This document shows, in pieces, positions 51,312 to 59,944 of a stretch of DNA of 64,000 bases. The stretch's first letter is position 1. The number at the start of each line of letters is the position of its first letter. The translations under genes were made by a program, and so were the position numbers. Origin of the DNA: MGBC114844 sp910585855 (lineage in GTDB: Bacteria; Bacillota; Clostridia; Lachnospirales; Lachnospiraceae); the NCBI GenBank assembly GCA_965646165.1, contig CBFFYP010000003.1, forward strand, positions 45,189 through 109,188. The letters are read 5' to 3'. The notes beneath the pieces were generated by a model. The model did not search any database. It saw nothing but the letters and a program-made list of their open reading frames with translations, and had not been told where the DNA came from.

Positions 51312-51349
51312 TATAATAAAGACATCAAAGGAAAAGGAGGATGTCTTTA
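51312..51349 (+). promoter_or_regulatory. Promoter -10 and 10-bp palindrome at the FtsX-permease start
   Basis: TATAAT at 51312-51317 is a consensus -10 element. TAAAGACATC (51317-51326) pairs exactly with GATGTCTTTA (51340-51349), enclosing AAAGGAAAAGGAG. The palindrome spans the likely transcription start and the ribosome site and ends at the A of the start codon. It could be an operator for the adjacent response regulator or a translation-controlling hairpin. Confidence 0.55.
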
Positions 51350-53886
51350 TGACAAAAAGTAGAGGAAATAGAAAGGATATTTTATTTGGAAATAATAATG
51401 GAACGATAATTCAAAGGCTAATTGTGAATCGGTTGAAAAGCAGCAGGCAGCGGAATTTATTTGTAATATTTGCAGTTGTGCTAACAACCGCTTTATTTAC
51501 CGCTTTTTTTTCTGCTATTGGAGGCTTTTTGGATCAGGTTTATCAAGAGGAGCAGAGAATGTTTGGGACAAGACATGCTGCTGTTAAATTTTTATCTAAG
51601 GGGCAGTATGAGAGTTTAAAGTCTTCAAAGCAGTTAAAGGAAGTTTATTATACCAGACTGGTTGGGACAACTGTAAATCAGGAACTTCTGAAACTTTCTA
51701 CAGAAGTTCGTTATGCACAAGAGGAAGCTGCTAAAAGTTTTTTATGCTATCCTGCAACAGGAACTATGCCGCAGAAAGAATCCGATCTGGCAACTAGTAC
51801 GCTTGTATTAGATGCACTGGGGATTCCTCATCAATTAGGAGAAACGATTTTACTTTCGATTGATGTAGATGGAACGATTTATAAAAAAGAATTTACATTG
51901 TGTGGCTTTTGGAAAGGCTATCAACTGGCATCGGCACAGGAAGTTTGGGTTTCTCTTTTATTTGCAGATCAGGTTGCTCCAGCAGCAGAACAGGTTTTTT
52001 CGGAATCTGGAAGATATGCCGGTTTATTTTGTGCAGATATCAATTTTTCAAAACAATGGAATATCGAAAAACAATTATCTATGCTGATAACAGAAGTGGG
52101 AATAGAAAATCTTCCGGCAAGTGTGAATCCGGCGTATCAGATATTTTCTTTTGCTCAAATCGATTTGTCTTTTGTATGGGCTATGATTTTATTAAATGGT
52201 ATTGTTATGTTTGTAGGTTATTTAATTATCTATAATTTATTTTTTATTTCCGTTACACAGGATATTCAATTTTTCGGTTTACTTCGAGCGATTGGAACAA
52301 GCGGCTGGCAGATAAAAAAAATTGTCCGTAAACAGGCATTTTGGCTGGCATGGATTGGACTGCCGTTTGGGTTGACAGTGGGTTATTTGATTGGTTATCT
52401 TTTGCTGCCACTTGTTTTAACACAGGTTTCTGTTATAGATACAGGAGTTTATCGAATTTCTCCGATTTTTTTGGTGGGAGCTTCCTTGTTTTCTTTATTG
52501 ACTGTCTATATCAGTAGTCTAAAACCTTGTAAGTATGCAGCAAAAATTTCTGCAATCGAGGCTATTCGTTATTGTGATGCAGACACTGGTATTCGAAAAA
52601 AGGAGCGAAGGAGAAAGAAAATTTCGACTTGGAGTATGGCGGTTGAAAATTTAAAACGAAACCGAAAAAAGGCTTTTTTTGTTATTTTATCGTTGGGTCT
52701 TAGTATGCAGTTATTGAATTTAACCTATACGGCAGTGACAGGGTTTGATTTGGATACTTATTTGGCACAAACCTGTGCGGATGATTTTTCTGTTACGGAT
52801 TATTCGATACAAACAACTGCGATGTATCAGAAAAATCTTTCCGGTATCAGTAAAGAATTTTTAGAAAGAATCCATCAGTTACCGGGTTTAGAGAGCAGTT
52901 CTAATTTATATGCCCAAGAAATCTATCAGAAATTGCCGGATGAAATAGGAGATAGGGTAATGAGGGAATATCCGCAACAGTATAAAAATGAACTGTCAGA
53001 GGATTATGTCTGTGGAGCTTTGGTCTATGGAGTGGAAGATACGATATTTTCTCGGATTACGTTAATGGAGGGAACTTTGGATTCTGATTTATGGAAAACG
53101 GGAAAAGGAGTAGTGGTATCGGATTTTTATTATAGCGGAGATTGGGGAGTGGAAGGCGTATCTCCTCTTTATCAGATAGGGGATGAATTATGCTTAAAAG
53201 ATGCAGAGGGAAAAGAACACAGTTTTTTTGTAATTGGAATCGGGACATTAGATTATCGTTTGAATACAAAGTATTATCTGGATTTGGGACTTATGATTTT
53301 GCTTCCAGATACTTATTTTTTGGAACTTTATGGAGAAAAACAGCCATTTCGTACAATTTTTAATGTACAGGATTTTAATATAGACAAAGCGGAAGATTGG
53401 CTTATGGATTATTGTGAAAAGGAAGAAAAAAATCTTGTTTATTCTTCGAAGCGGATTTATGAACAGGAATTTCGGCAGGGGCAGATCGCTTATAGTGTGA
53501 TTGGCGGTGTGTTAAGTGCGATTCTTGCTTTGATTGGTATTTTAAATTTTGCAAATATGGTAGCTGCTTCTATTGCAGCCAGAAAAAAAGAATTAGCAAT
53601 ACTTTATGCGGTAGGGATGAGTGAACGGCAAATCAAACAGATGTTGGTATGTGAGGGTTTTATTTATGTTGTATTGGCTTTTCTATGGGCTGGTGTGATT
53701 GGAACAGGAATCAATTATTTTATTTGTAAAAGATTGATTACTAATATGTGGGCATTTCAATATCATTTTAGTATCCTGCCGATTTTATTATTACTGCCTT
53801 TTTTGTTTGGGATTGCCGGGGAAATTTCTTTGAAATTTTATCGCCATTTCAGTTATAAGAGTGTGATAGAACGACTGCAGGAGTAA
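51349..53886 (+). CDS. FtsX-type ABC transporter permease
   Basis: An 845-residue permease with two FtsX/MacB-like halves. A first helix (about 32-53) and a soluble external domain (55-270) are followed by three helices (275-395); the second half repeats this with a helix near 430-455, an external domain and three helices at 710-830. NMVAASIAARKKELAILYAVGMSERQIKQML is the diagnostic FtsX segment. Related permeases export or detoxify cell-wall-active peptides or lipoproteins. The gene follows the two-component genes, but no ATPase gene is present in the cluster, although such systems normally have one directly before the permease. AGGAGG precedes ATG 51349, inside a palindrome. Confidence 0.88.
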   Translation: MTKSRGNRKDILFGNNNGTIIQRLIVNRLKSSRQRNLFVIFAVVLTTALFTAFFSAIGGFLDQVYQEEQRMFGTRHAAVKFLSKGQYESLKSSKQLKEVYYTRLVGTTVNQELLKLSTEVRYAQEEAAKSFLCYPATGTMPQKESDLATSTLVLDALGIPHQLGETILLSIDVDGTIYKKEFTLCGFWKGYQLASAQEVWVSLLFADQVAPAAEQVFSESGRYAGLFCADINFSKQWNIEKQLSMLITEVGIENLPASVNPAYQIFSFAQIDLSFVWAMILLNGIVMFVGYLIIYNLFFISVTQDIQFFGLLRAIGTSGWQIKKIVRKQAFWLAWIGLPFGLTVGYLIGYLLLPLVLTQVSVIDTGVYRISPIFLVGASLFSLLTVYISSLKPCKYAAKISAIEAIRYCDADTGIRKKERRRKKISTWSMAVENLKRNRKKAFFVILSLGLSMQLLNLTYTAVTGFDLDTYLAQTCADDFSVTDYSIQTTAMYQKNLSGISKEFLERIHQLPGLESSSNLYAQEIYQKLPDEIGDRVMREYPQQYKNELSEDYVCGALVYGVEDTIFSRITLMEGTLDSDLWKTGKGVVVSDFYYSGDWGVEGVSPLYQIGDELCLKDAEGKEHSFFVIGIGTLDYRLNTKYYLDLGLMILLPDTYFLELYGEKQPFRTIFNVQDFNIDKAEDWLMDYCEKEEKNLVYSSKRIYEQEFRQGQIAYSVIGGVLSAILALIGILNFANMVAASIAARKKELAILYAVGMSERQIKQMLVCEGFIYVVLAFLWAGVIGTGINYFICKRLITNMWAFQYHFSILPILLLLPFLFGIAGEISLKFYRHFSYKSVIERLQE

Positions 53887-54001
53887 AAAATTTTTTGGTT
53901 TACAACAGAAAAGAGCTTTTTTACAACAGATTCGTTTATTTTATAATTTTATGCTCCGAAATAGGAAATAGCAGCGATTATTTGGAAAGGAGAATAGAAT
54001 T

Positions 54002-54808
54002 ATGATGAAAGTAAGCGGAGTAAAATCAACCGATTCTATATCAGCAAACCAGACAGGTATGGGGCTTATGGATTCGGTAAGTAAAAGTATTCAAAAGCAG
54101 ATTGCAAATGCACAAAAGCAGCTGCAGGATCTCTCTTCTAATGAGGAGATGCCTGCAGAGGAAAAGATGAAAAAGAGGCAGGAAATTCAAAAGACAATTA
54201 GTGATTTAAATAATCAACTGCGTCAGCATCAGATAGAAGTGCGTCAGGAAAAGCAGCAGGCAAAGAAATCTTCTAGTCAGGAGGAGAAAGGAATACAAAG
54301 AAAAGGCAGCAGCGAAAAGACAGGAAGAAAACAGACCGGTTTGTCGCAGGCAAGTATGCAGGCAATGATTTCTGCAGATACTTCTATGAAACAGGCACAG
54401 GTGCAGGGAGGCGTTGCCGCTAAAATGGAAGGGAAAGCCAATGTTTTGGAAACAGAGATTAAATTAGATTCTGGCAGAGGGGCTAGTGTAGAGAAAAAGC
54501 AGGAAGAACTGGCAGAAACAAAACAAAAAATGCAGGATGCCGAAGCTTCCCAGATATCTTCTTTGGCAGATGTAAATCAGGCGGTAGAAGAAGCAGCAAA
54601 ATCAGATCAGACTGTAAAAGAGAAGGAAGATTCTAAAAAGGAGAAAAAATCAGAATCGGCTTTGCAGGAAGATGGTAAAGATCAGTCTGTTTCAGATACA
54701 GAGAAGGAGCATCTGGATACAGAAGGAACAACATCAGAAACAACAATAAAGGCAAAAGAAGAGATACAGCAGGGATTGAGTTATATACCGATTGATATTC
54801 GCTTGTAA
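54002..54808 (+). CDS. FlxA-like coiled-coil protein
   Basis: A 268-residue hydrophilic protein. The first 90 residues (SVSKSIQKQIANAQKQLQDLSS ... RQEIQKTISDLNNQLRQHQIE) match the FlxA-like type of coiled coil. The remainder is low-complexity, rich in Lys, Glu, Gln and Ser, and ends in a short hydrophobic tail (GLSYIPIDIRL). FlxA is a motility-regulon protein of unknown function in enteric bacteria, and similar proteins are common in Lachnospiraceae. CTCCGAAATAGG at 53953-53964 is reminiscent of a sigma-28 -10 element but has no clear -35. AAAGGAG precedes ATG 54002. An HE1 hybrid element starts 11 bp after the stop. Confidence 0.7.
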   Translation: MMKVSGVKSTDSISANQTGMGLMDSVSKSIQKQIANAQKQLQDLSSNEEMPAEEKMKKRQEIQKTISDLNNQLRQHQIEVRQEKQQAKKSSSQEEKGIQRKGSSEKTGRKQTGLSQASMQAMISADTSMKQAQVQGGVAAKMEGKANVLETEIKLDSGRGASVEKKQEELAETKQKMQDAEASQISSLADVNQAVEEAAKSDQTVKEKEDSKKEKKSESALQEDGKDQSVSDTEKEHLDTEGTTSETTIKAKEEIQQGLSYIPIDIRL

Positions 54809-54818
54809 TTTTTGGATG

Positions 54819-54919
54819 GGGACGCAGGAATCCAAAGAGAGGTCTGCTCCGAGCCTGCTTGCGCTTAGCATTTTCTTGTAGCGGATCTGGAGTGGATCTC
54901 CCTTTTATTTTCGGCGTCC
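54819..54919 (+). repeat. HE1 element, copy 10 (short hybrid)
   Basis: Unlike other copies, both ends carry the GGACGC/GCGTCC form (GGGGACGCAGG and TTCGGCGTCCCC). The arms pair only partly (AGAGAGGTCT against GGATCTCCCTTTT). The interior keeps CGCTTGCGCTTAGCATTTTC. It appears to be a recombinant of two copies, and it occupies the gap between the convergent FlxA-like and bioY genes. Confidence 0.65.
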
Positions 54920-54929
54920 CCTCTTCCTT

Positions 54930-55496
54930 TTATTGGAGGGATAGATTGGTGTGCTTTAGTCTGTGTTTTAGGGTTAGGCTTACAAGATAAGCACCTGCTA
55001 CAGAGAGAATGTCTTTTGGCAGATATGGAAGAGAAACGGTGAGAACAGCACGGAAAAAATGAAAATCTGTGCTGTTTTGTGCTGTTGTAATTAAGCTAAA
55101 TTGTAAAGCACCTAATAGATGACAAAGAATAAGTCCAATTAGGGCAAATAGAAGGGTAAGTGTTTTATAAGAAGAATCTTTTTTTAGACCGCATAAGGCT
55201 GCCATTGGAATAAAACCAAAGAGAAAACCGCCTGTTATACCAAATAGTTTGCTCAGCCCGCCTGTCATACCTGCATAGATTGGAATTCCGACTGCACCAA
55301 GCAGGACATAGAGAAAAATGCAAAAAGCACCTTGTTTTGTACCAAGGACAAAACCACATAGTGCGACAGCGAAGGTCTGTAAGGTAAAGGGAACTCCTGT
55401 TGGAGAGGGGAGTTCTAAAATAGATAAGATAGCCACAATAGCTGTAAACATAGCGGTTGTTACAAGAGATTTTGTAGAAATTGCTTGCTGATTCAT
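54930..55496 (-). CDS. bioY: Biotin transporter S component BioY
   Basis: A 188-residue membrane protein with six helices. PTGVPFTLQTFAVALCGFVLG and GAVGIPIYAG ... GGLSKLFGITGGFLFGF carry the BioY signature. As an ECF S component it binds biotin and works with a shared EcfAT module or alone at high affinity. ATG 55496 follows AAAGGA; the frame is open to 55580 but that region contains its promoter and operator. It is monocistronic and divergent from the membrane protein at 55735. Regulation by BirA is very likely, given the operator overlapping its -35 box. Confidence 0.93.
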   Translation of the reverse strand: MNQQAISTKSLVTTAMFTAIVAILSILELPSPTGVPFTLQTFAVALCGFVLGTKQGAFCIFLYVLLGAVGIPIYAGMTGGLSKLFGITGGFLFGFIPMAALCGLKKDSSYKTLTLLFALIGLILCHLLGALQFSLITTAQNSTDFHFFRAVLTVSLPYLPKDILSVAGAYLVSLTLKHRLKHTNLSLQ

Positions 55497-55547
55497 AATT
55501 ATTTTTTCCTTTCGTATGTAATTTTTTATTTTCATCTTTTCTTTAGA

Positions 55548-55576
55548 AGTATAGCGGATGCAGAAAAGATTGTCAA
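55548..55576 (-). promoter_or_regulatory. Sigma-A promoter of bioY
   Basis: Minus strand: TTGACA (55571-55576), 17-bp spacer, TATACT (55548-55553). The consensus match is near perfect. The -35 hexamer is part of the BirA-type operator. Confidence 0.85.
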
Positions 55577-55600
55577 CCACATTTTTTTTATGGTTGACAA
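55570..55600. promoter_or_regulatory. BirA operator
   Basis: TTGTCAACC (55570-55578) and GGTTGACAA (55592-55600) form an inverted repeat, extended by one more pair on the inner side. This matches the BirA site found before biotin genes in Firmicutes. Biotin-loaded BirA bound here would block the bioY promoter. The right half also contains a TTGACA facing the divergent gene, so both could be affected. Confidence 0.85.
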
Positions 55601-55610
55601 ATTGTTTTGC

Positions 55611-55639
55611 TGTACATATTTTGCTGGAAAGAGTATAAT
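55611..55639 (+). promoter_or_regulatory. Probable promoter of the divergent membrane-protein gene
   Basis: TGTACA (55611-55616), 17-bp spacer, TATAAT (55634-55639), pointing towards the gene at 55735. Confidence 0.5.
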
Positions 55640-55734
55640 AAAACTTGTGAAAAATAAGAATAAAATAGGAGTTATGAGGAATGAAGTTTAGAAAAAGGGC
55701 TGAAATACGCTGAGAAGAAAGGAATGTGGTACAG

Positions 55735-56334
55735 ATGAGTGATTTTTTAAAAATGATTGTAGGTTTTTTATTTCTTGTTTTTAATATTCAGGTGAAGTTA
55801 GGGAAATTTACTTTGGATATTATACCAGATTTTATTGGCTATGGTTTGATTTTTTGGGCAGGGAAAGGATTGATAGAATGGAGTCCTTGTTTTAAAAAGA
55901 CCAGAAAACATGCGGTAATTGCTTTGGTAATATCGGTCTGTCGTATAGTAGCTCAGAATATAAATGCGGGTTTTACGGTTCAGGGAACACTACTTGGAAT
56001 TGAAACAATTGCATATATTTATTTAAGTTATTATGTTATGGAAGGTTTGTATGTTAAGAATAAGACAGAAAAGATTTATGAGTTAAATTCTCAGCTAAGA
56101 GGTTCTTGGATTGCTATGGCGATTTCCCGGTTTGTTTATTGTTTTTTAGGGCTGACGGATTTGGAGTCATTGACAGCGGAGATGGGGATAGAAGGAATGG
56201 AATCCATGATTTTGGTTGTTGTTAGTGCGGTTGCATTTGTGATTGAGGCTTTTTTCCTTTTGACTTTAAATCAGAACCGGATGTTATTAGAAGAGAAAGA
56301 TAAGGTGGGACAAAAGAGCAGAAAAGAAGTATAA
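55735..56334 (+). CDS. Hypothetical membrane protein
   Basis: A 199-residue integral membrane protein with about five hydrophobic helices (near 5-25, 32-50, 60-80, 88-108 and 150-180) and a charged cytoplasmic tail. The second loop has LDIIPDFIGYGLIFWAGKGL, a pattern recurrent in uncharacterised membrane proteins of clostridia. No catalytic motif is visible and no function is assigned. ATG 55735 is chosen over GTG 55726, which is too close to AAGGA. The gene is divergent from bioY and shares its control region, so a biotin link is possible but unsupported. Confidence 0.65.
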   Translation: MSDFLKMIVGFLFLVFNIQVKLGKFTLDIIPDFIGYGLIFWAGKGLIEWSPCFKKTRKHAVIALVISVCRIVAQNINAGFTVQGTLLGIETIAYIYLSYYVMEGLYVKNKTEKIYELNSQLRGSWIAMAISRFVYCFLGLTDLESLTAEMGIEGMESMILVVVSAVAFVIEAFFLLTLNQNRMLLEEKDKVGQKSRKEV

Positions 56335-56364
56335 TGGATAGAAAAAGAAAATTGGATTTATAAC

Positions 56365-56430
56365 GGACGCCGGAATCGAACCAGAGATTTATTAGAAAAA
56401 AAGAGATCTTTGGTTTGATTTCGGCTGTGT
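56365..56430 (+). repeat. HE1-related mini hairpin, copy 11
   Basis: Only the terminal stem remains: GGACGCCGGAATCGAACCAG on the left and TTTGGTTTGATTTCGGCTGTG on the right, pairing through mostly G-T/A-T-tolerant positions around an A-rich loop. It keeps the shared ends GGACGCC and GGCTGTG and lies between convergent genes. Confidence 0.7.
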
Positions 56431-56433
56431 GCA

Positions 56434-57330
56434 TTATTTTTTTATGTTTTCATTGAACTTCGGAAATGGTGCTTGTTTTTTTTGTCCGCCTCCGTAAGAA
56501 TCCCAATGTAGGTTTTCTATGTCTTTTGCACAATATTGATGGGTAATTGTCCAGCCGATATAGCCTATAACGGCAGCTATTGCTACAACAGCGATTTCTG
56601 CAGTAAAAGCAGAAGGGAATAGTATGCCGTATGTGTACATATAGGTCGGCAGTTCGTAGAGTGCCCGCAGTCCTATCGCTAGTCCAAGAAAATAGGTGGG
56701 AGCATTGTTTTTAATAATTGCAAAAAAAATCATGCTGATAGAGAAGTGGAGGACAAAGTTTGCGGCTACATGGATTCCAGAGGAGAGATACGTAAGCCAA
56801 GAAACGGTAAAGAGTGGTTCTAAGGTGGTTAGCATGGATTCTGCTTCTTCTCCGGCGGCAGAAACAAGTTCCTGCAAACCGGTTTGATTGATGGTTAGGC
56901 AGATAAGAAGACTCTGCAGGGCGTTCCATGCAATTAAAAGCAGGGAATGGGTAGTAGCAGTTCCTGTAGCAAACATAGCACTTGTTCCTATACTTGGGTA
57001 TTCTTTCAGTCCGAAATTTAAGATGATATAGCGTCCTACTTCACTGATTGCTCCTACTAAAAGGACACATAGGATGCTGTAGGGAAGCGGGTATTTAGCA
57101 GGAATATCCTGAAAGCCCGGAATTAAAAATGGTACAAATAGAATTAAGTTTGTAAGGAAAAACTCTACTAAAAGAAAGTTGGTAGCACCAAAAAAGAGGG
57201 GCTGCCATCTTCCTAAGAACTGTCGTCTGCTCATTAAAAATGCATAGATTGGGATGCCAACCGATAATAGGATAACAATCGCTAATGCAATCATATTGAG
57301 GGTTGGAATCGTTTGATTGGTATCTAACAT
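56434..57330 (-). CDS. YhfC-family intramembrane protein
   Basis: A 298-residue membrane protein with seven or eight helices of the YhfC (PF10086) type. GAISEVGRYIILNFGL carries the conserved Glu/Arg pair, and later SGIHVAANFVLHFSISMIF provides conserved His residues. The family is distantly related to CAAX-type intramembrane proteases, but activity is unproven. The tail is soluble and basic (GGGQKKQAPFPKFNENIKK). AGGAGG lies 8 nt before ATG 57330. It is monocistronic and convergent with the hypothetical membrane protein, with a mini hairpin element between them. Confidence 0.82.
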   Translation of the reverse strand: MLDTNQTIPTLNMIALAIVILLSVGIPIYAFLMSRRQFLGRWQPLFFGATNFLLVEFFLTNLILFVPFLIPGFQDIPAKYPLPYSILCVLLVGAISEVGRYIILNFGLKEYPSIGTSAMFATGTATTHSLLLIAWNALQSLLICLTINQTGLQELVSAAGEEAESMLTTLEPLFTVSWLTYLSSGIHVAANFVLHFSISMIFFAIIKNNAPTYFLGLAIGLRALYELPTYMYTYGILFPSAFTAEIAVVAIAAVIGYIGWTITHQYCAKDIENLHWDSYGGGQKKQAPFPKFNENIKK

Positions 57331-57457
57331 AAAAAGACCTCCTTAATAAAAATAGATAGTAAAATACTTTTGTATTTTAGCGCAGATAGGTTTATTATAG
57401 CATAGATAAAAGAAAGAGAGAATAAAATTTTTCGAAAACTTTAATGTCTCTTTCACC

Positions 57458-57791
57458 GGACGCCAGAGGCGGTTTGCTCCTTTCCTTTGCTTGCTCCGCT
57501 CTCCAAACGGTAAGAACGTCTAGGGCTTCTGTATGGAAGCACATCCAACCGTCCGAACCGGGGCGCAATTCGCCCTCACCACAGGCGAAACGAATCAGGT
57601 GTAAGGAAGGATTTTACCAGCCGTAAAACATCCTCTTTCCTATCATCCGGGCTAAACACGCCCCTTTTTTTGCATACCCTGCATGGAAGCAGGATATGCA
57701 AAAAATCCTAGGTGTTTCCACAGAAGCCAGACGTTCTAACCGTTCTCCGAAGTCGCAGTCAAAGGAAAGGAGCAAACCGCCTCTCGCTGCT
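57458..57791 (-). repeat. HE2 hairpin element, copy 8 (type B, left half of a dimer)
   Basis: Begins CACCGGACGCCAG. Arms with GAGGCGGTTTGCTCCTTTCC pair exactly with the right arm. Hairpin GCATACCCTGC/GCAGGATATGC and the invariant core helix GGGGCG-TGTTTA-GCCC are present. Confidence 0.85.
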
Positions 57792-57832
57792 GGTTGGATC
57801 ACGGAAGAAGGATAAAATTTTTTTTTGTTCCG

Positions 57833-58179
57833 GGGTCAAGAAACAGCCAGATTCGAAAACCGTGAACCGCCTGCAGTGACTTTGGAGAAAAGTTAGAAGT
57901 TCTTGACTTCTGCTCGAAAACCTAAGATTTTTTTCACATACTGCTTTCATGCAGTGTGTGAAAAAAAAGGAGCGTGTTTAGCACGCATATGTTTGGAGAA
58001 GCGACTTTTTTGTAGCAGGTAGAATTGTTTTGGGATGTCTGTTTCGTTTTGGTTGCCATGCGGGCGAATTGCGCTCCGGTCTGTCTGGTTGGATGTATGG
58101 AACTGCAGAAGTCTTAGAACTTCTTACTTTTTGGAAACGTGGAACAGCAGGCGGTTCACGGTTTTCGAATCTGGCGTCC
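57833..58179 (+). repeat. HE2 hairpin element, copy 9 (type A, right half of a dimer)
   Basis: Begins GTCAAGAAACAGCC and ends GGCGTCC. A perfect 29-bp terminal stem pairs 57846-57874 with 58147-58175; its middle (CCGTGAACC) differs from copy 1 (CGGTGGACA) with full compensation. The core helix is GGAGCG/CGCTCC. Confidence 0.85.
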
Positions 58180-58216
58180 GGCTTGATAATTGTGTATATT
58201 GTATGCAAAAAAATAC

Positions 58217-58245
58217 TTGCATTTTTATACATAAAATGATATGAT
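58217..58245 (+). promoter_or_regulatory. Promoter of the peptide-transporter operon
   Basis: TTGCAT (58217-58222), 17-bp spacer, TATGAT (58240-58245), about 50 bp before the binding-protein start and 40 bp after the HE2 dimer. Confidence 0.65.
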
Positions 58246-58296
58246 ACAGCCAACAATTGAATAAAGAGAGCAAATAAATGAATTCAGGAGGAAGTT

Positions 58297-59910
58297 ATGA
58301 GAAGACAGATGAAACGAATTCTAGCAATGGCTGTAACTGTGGCAGCGATGATTGCACTGGGCGGGTGTGCAGGCAATACAGAGAAGGAAACGGTTCAGTC
58401 AGAATCCAATTTAACTGTTGAAAGTAACACCACGGAGGGGAGTACCATAAACACAGAGATGACAGAGGGAACTTTGGCAGAAGGAGAGGCGGTTTATGGC
58501 GGCTCTATAGTAGTAGGAATCCAGAATGATCTGGATAGTCTTGACCCACACCTTGCAGGTTCGGCAGGAACATCTGAAGTACTATTTAACATTTTCGAAG
58601 GTTTGGTGAAACCAAATTCGGAAGGGGAATTAATTCCGGCGGTTGCCAGTGATTACAAGATTTCAGAGGATGGAATGTCTTATACATTCACCTTAAGGGA
58701 CGGCGTAACATTTCACAACGGCGAGCCGGTTACGATAGAAGATGTCATTTATTCGATTAAGAGATGTGCCGGCATGTTGGAGGGTCAGACTGAACCTCTT
58801 GTGTCGGCTTATTCTGTGATTGAAAAGATAAATACACCGGATGAAAAGACAGTGGAATTGGTGCTTTCTGAGGCGGATACGGAATTGATTGGATATTTGA
58901 CGGAAGCGATTTTACCGGAGGGTTATGAAAATCAGGCATCTGCACCGATTGGGTGCGGACCGTTTCGGTTTGTATCTTATGCACCGCAGCAGTCTTTTGT
59001 AATGGAACGGTTTGAGGATTATTGGGGAGAGCGTCCTTATTTAGATGGGGTGGAATTTCGAATTGTGGCAAATACGGATTCTGCTATGATGGAGTTAAAG
59101 GCAGGATCGATAGATATTTATCCTTATTTGACTTCAGATCAGGCAAGGGAATTGTCGGGACAGTTCGAGGTTTTGATTGGAACTAGTAATTTGGTGCAGG
59201 CATTGTTTCTAAATAATGCAGTAGAGCCATTTGATGACGTGCGGGTACGGCAGGCGCTTTGTTATACGATAAATGCACAGGAAATTATGGATATGGTTGC
59301 AGATGGATATGGAACAGAGATAGGCAGCAATATGTTTCCTGCTTTTGGAAAGTACTATAAAGATTTGTCCGGGTACTATGAAGTAGATTTGGAAAAGGCA
59401 GAAACGTTGCTGACAGAGGCAGGATATCCGAACGGGTTTGAGATGACAATAACAGTACCTTCTAATTATCAGTTTCATATTGATACAGCACAGGTGATAG
59501 TAGAACAGTTAAAGCAGATTGGTATAACGGCTAAGATTGAACTGGTGGAGTGGGCAAGTTGGTATAGTGATGCTTATCGGGGAAGACAGTTTCAGTCTAC
59601 AATTATTGGCTTGGACGCAGATTTAGCACCAAAGGCGTTGTTAAAGCGGTATGGTAGTGATGTGAAAAGCAATTTTATTGGGTTTTCTGATGAGGAATAT
59701 GATATGGTTTTAGAAGAGGCTTTGCAGGCGATAGAGGATACTGTAAAAGTAGAAAATTATCATCGGCTTCAGGAGATTTTAGCAGAACAGGCAGCTTCTG
59801 TATTTATTCAGGACGCAGCAGTATTGATTGCTTTTAATCCAGAACTTGGAGGATATACGTTTTATCCGGTTTATGTGCAGGATGTGTCGAAGGTTTATTA
59901 TCGGAAATAA
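58297..59910 (+). CDS. Peptide ABC transporter substrate-binding lipoprotein (Opp/Dpp)
   Basis: A 537-residue SBP family 5 lipoprotein. The signal peptide ends in the lipobox LGGC at Cys24, followed by an acidic Ser/Thr-rich linker. The binding domain has DPHLAGSAGTSEVLFNIFEGLVK, YTFTLRDGVTFHNGEPVTIEDVIYS and FDDVRVRQALCYTINAQEI, all standard for the family. It captures peptides or other small solutes outside the membrane for the permeases encoded next. The cargo cannot be told from sequence; dipeptide, oligopeptide and nickel-type binders share this fold. AGGAGG precedes ATG 58297. It is the first gene of a four-gene operon. Confidence 0.92.
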   Translation: MRRQMKRILAMAVTVAAMIALGGCAGNTEKETVQSESNLTVESNTTEGSTINTEMTEGTLAEGEAVYGGSIVVGIQNDLDSLDPHLAGSAGTSEVLFNIFEGLVKPNSEGELIPAVASDYKISEDGMSYTFTLRDGVTFHNGEPVTIEDVIYSIKRCAGMLEGQTEPLVSAYSVIEKINTPDEKTVELVLSEADTELIGYLTEAILPEGYENQASAPIGCGPFRFVSYAPQQSFVMERFEDYWGERPYLDGVEFRIVANTDSAMMELKAGSIDIYPYLTSDQARELSGQFEVLIGTSNLVQALFLNNAVEPFDDVRVRQALCYTINAQEIMDMVADGYGTEIGSNMFPAFGKYYKDLSGYYEVDLEKAETLLTEAGYPNGFEMTITVPSNYQFHIDTAQVIVEQLKQIGITAKIELVEWASWYSDAYRGRQFQSTIIGLDADLAPKALLKRYGSDVKSNFIGFSDEEYDMVLEEALQAIEDTVKVENYHRLQEILAEQAASVFIQDAAVLIAFNPELGGYTFYPVYVQDVSKVYYRK

Positions 59911-59944
59911 AAAAGAGTTTTATTTTGATTAGGAGGAAAGTCAC

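Noticed and set aside
53953..53964. Sigma-28 promoter before the FlxA-like gene
   Set aside because: CTCCGAAATAGG resembles a -10 element, but no TAAA-type -35 lies at the right distance.
55660..55725. GGCTGAAATACGCTGAG as part of a TPP riboswitch before the 55735 gene
   Set aside because: Only this fragment resembles a THI element; the other conserved blocks (such as ACCTGA) are absent.
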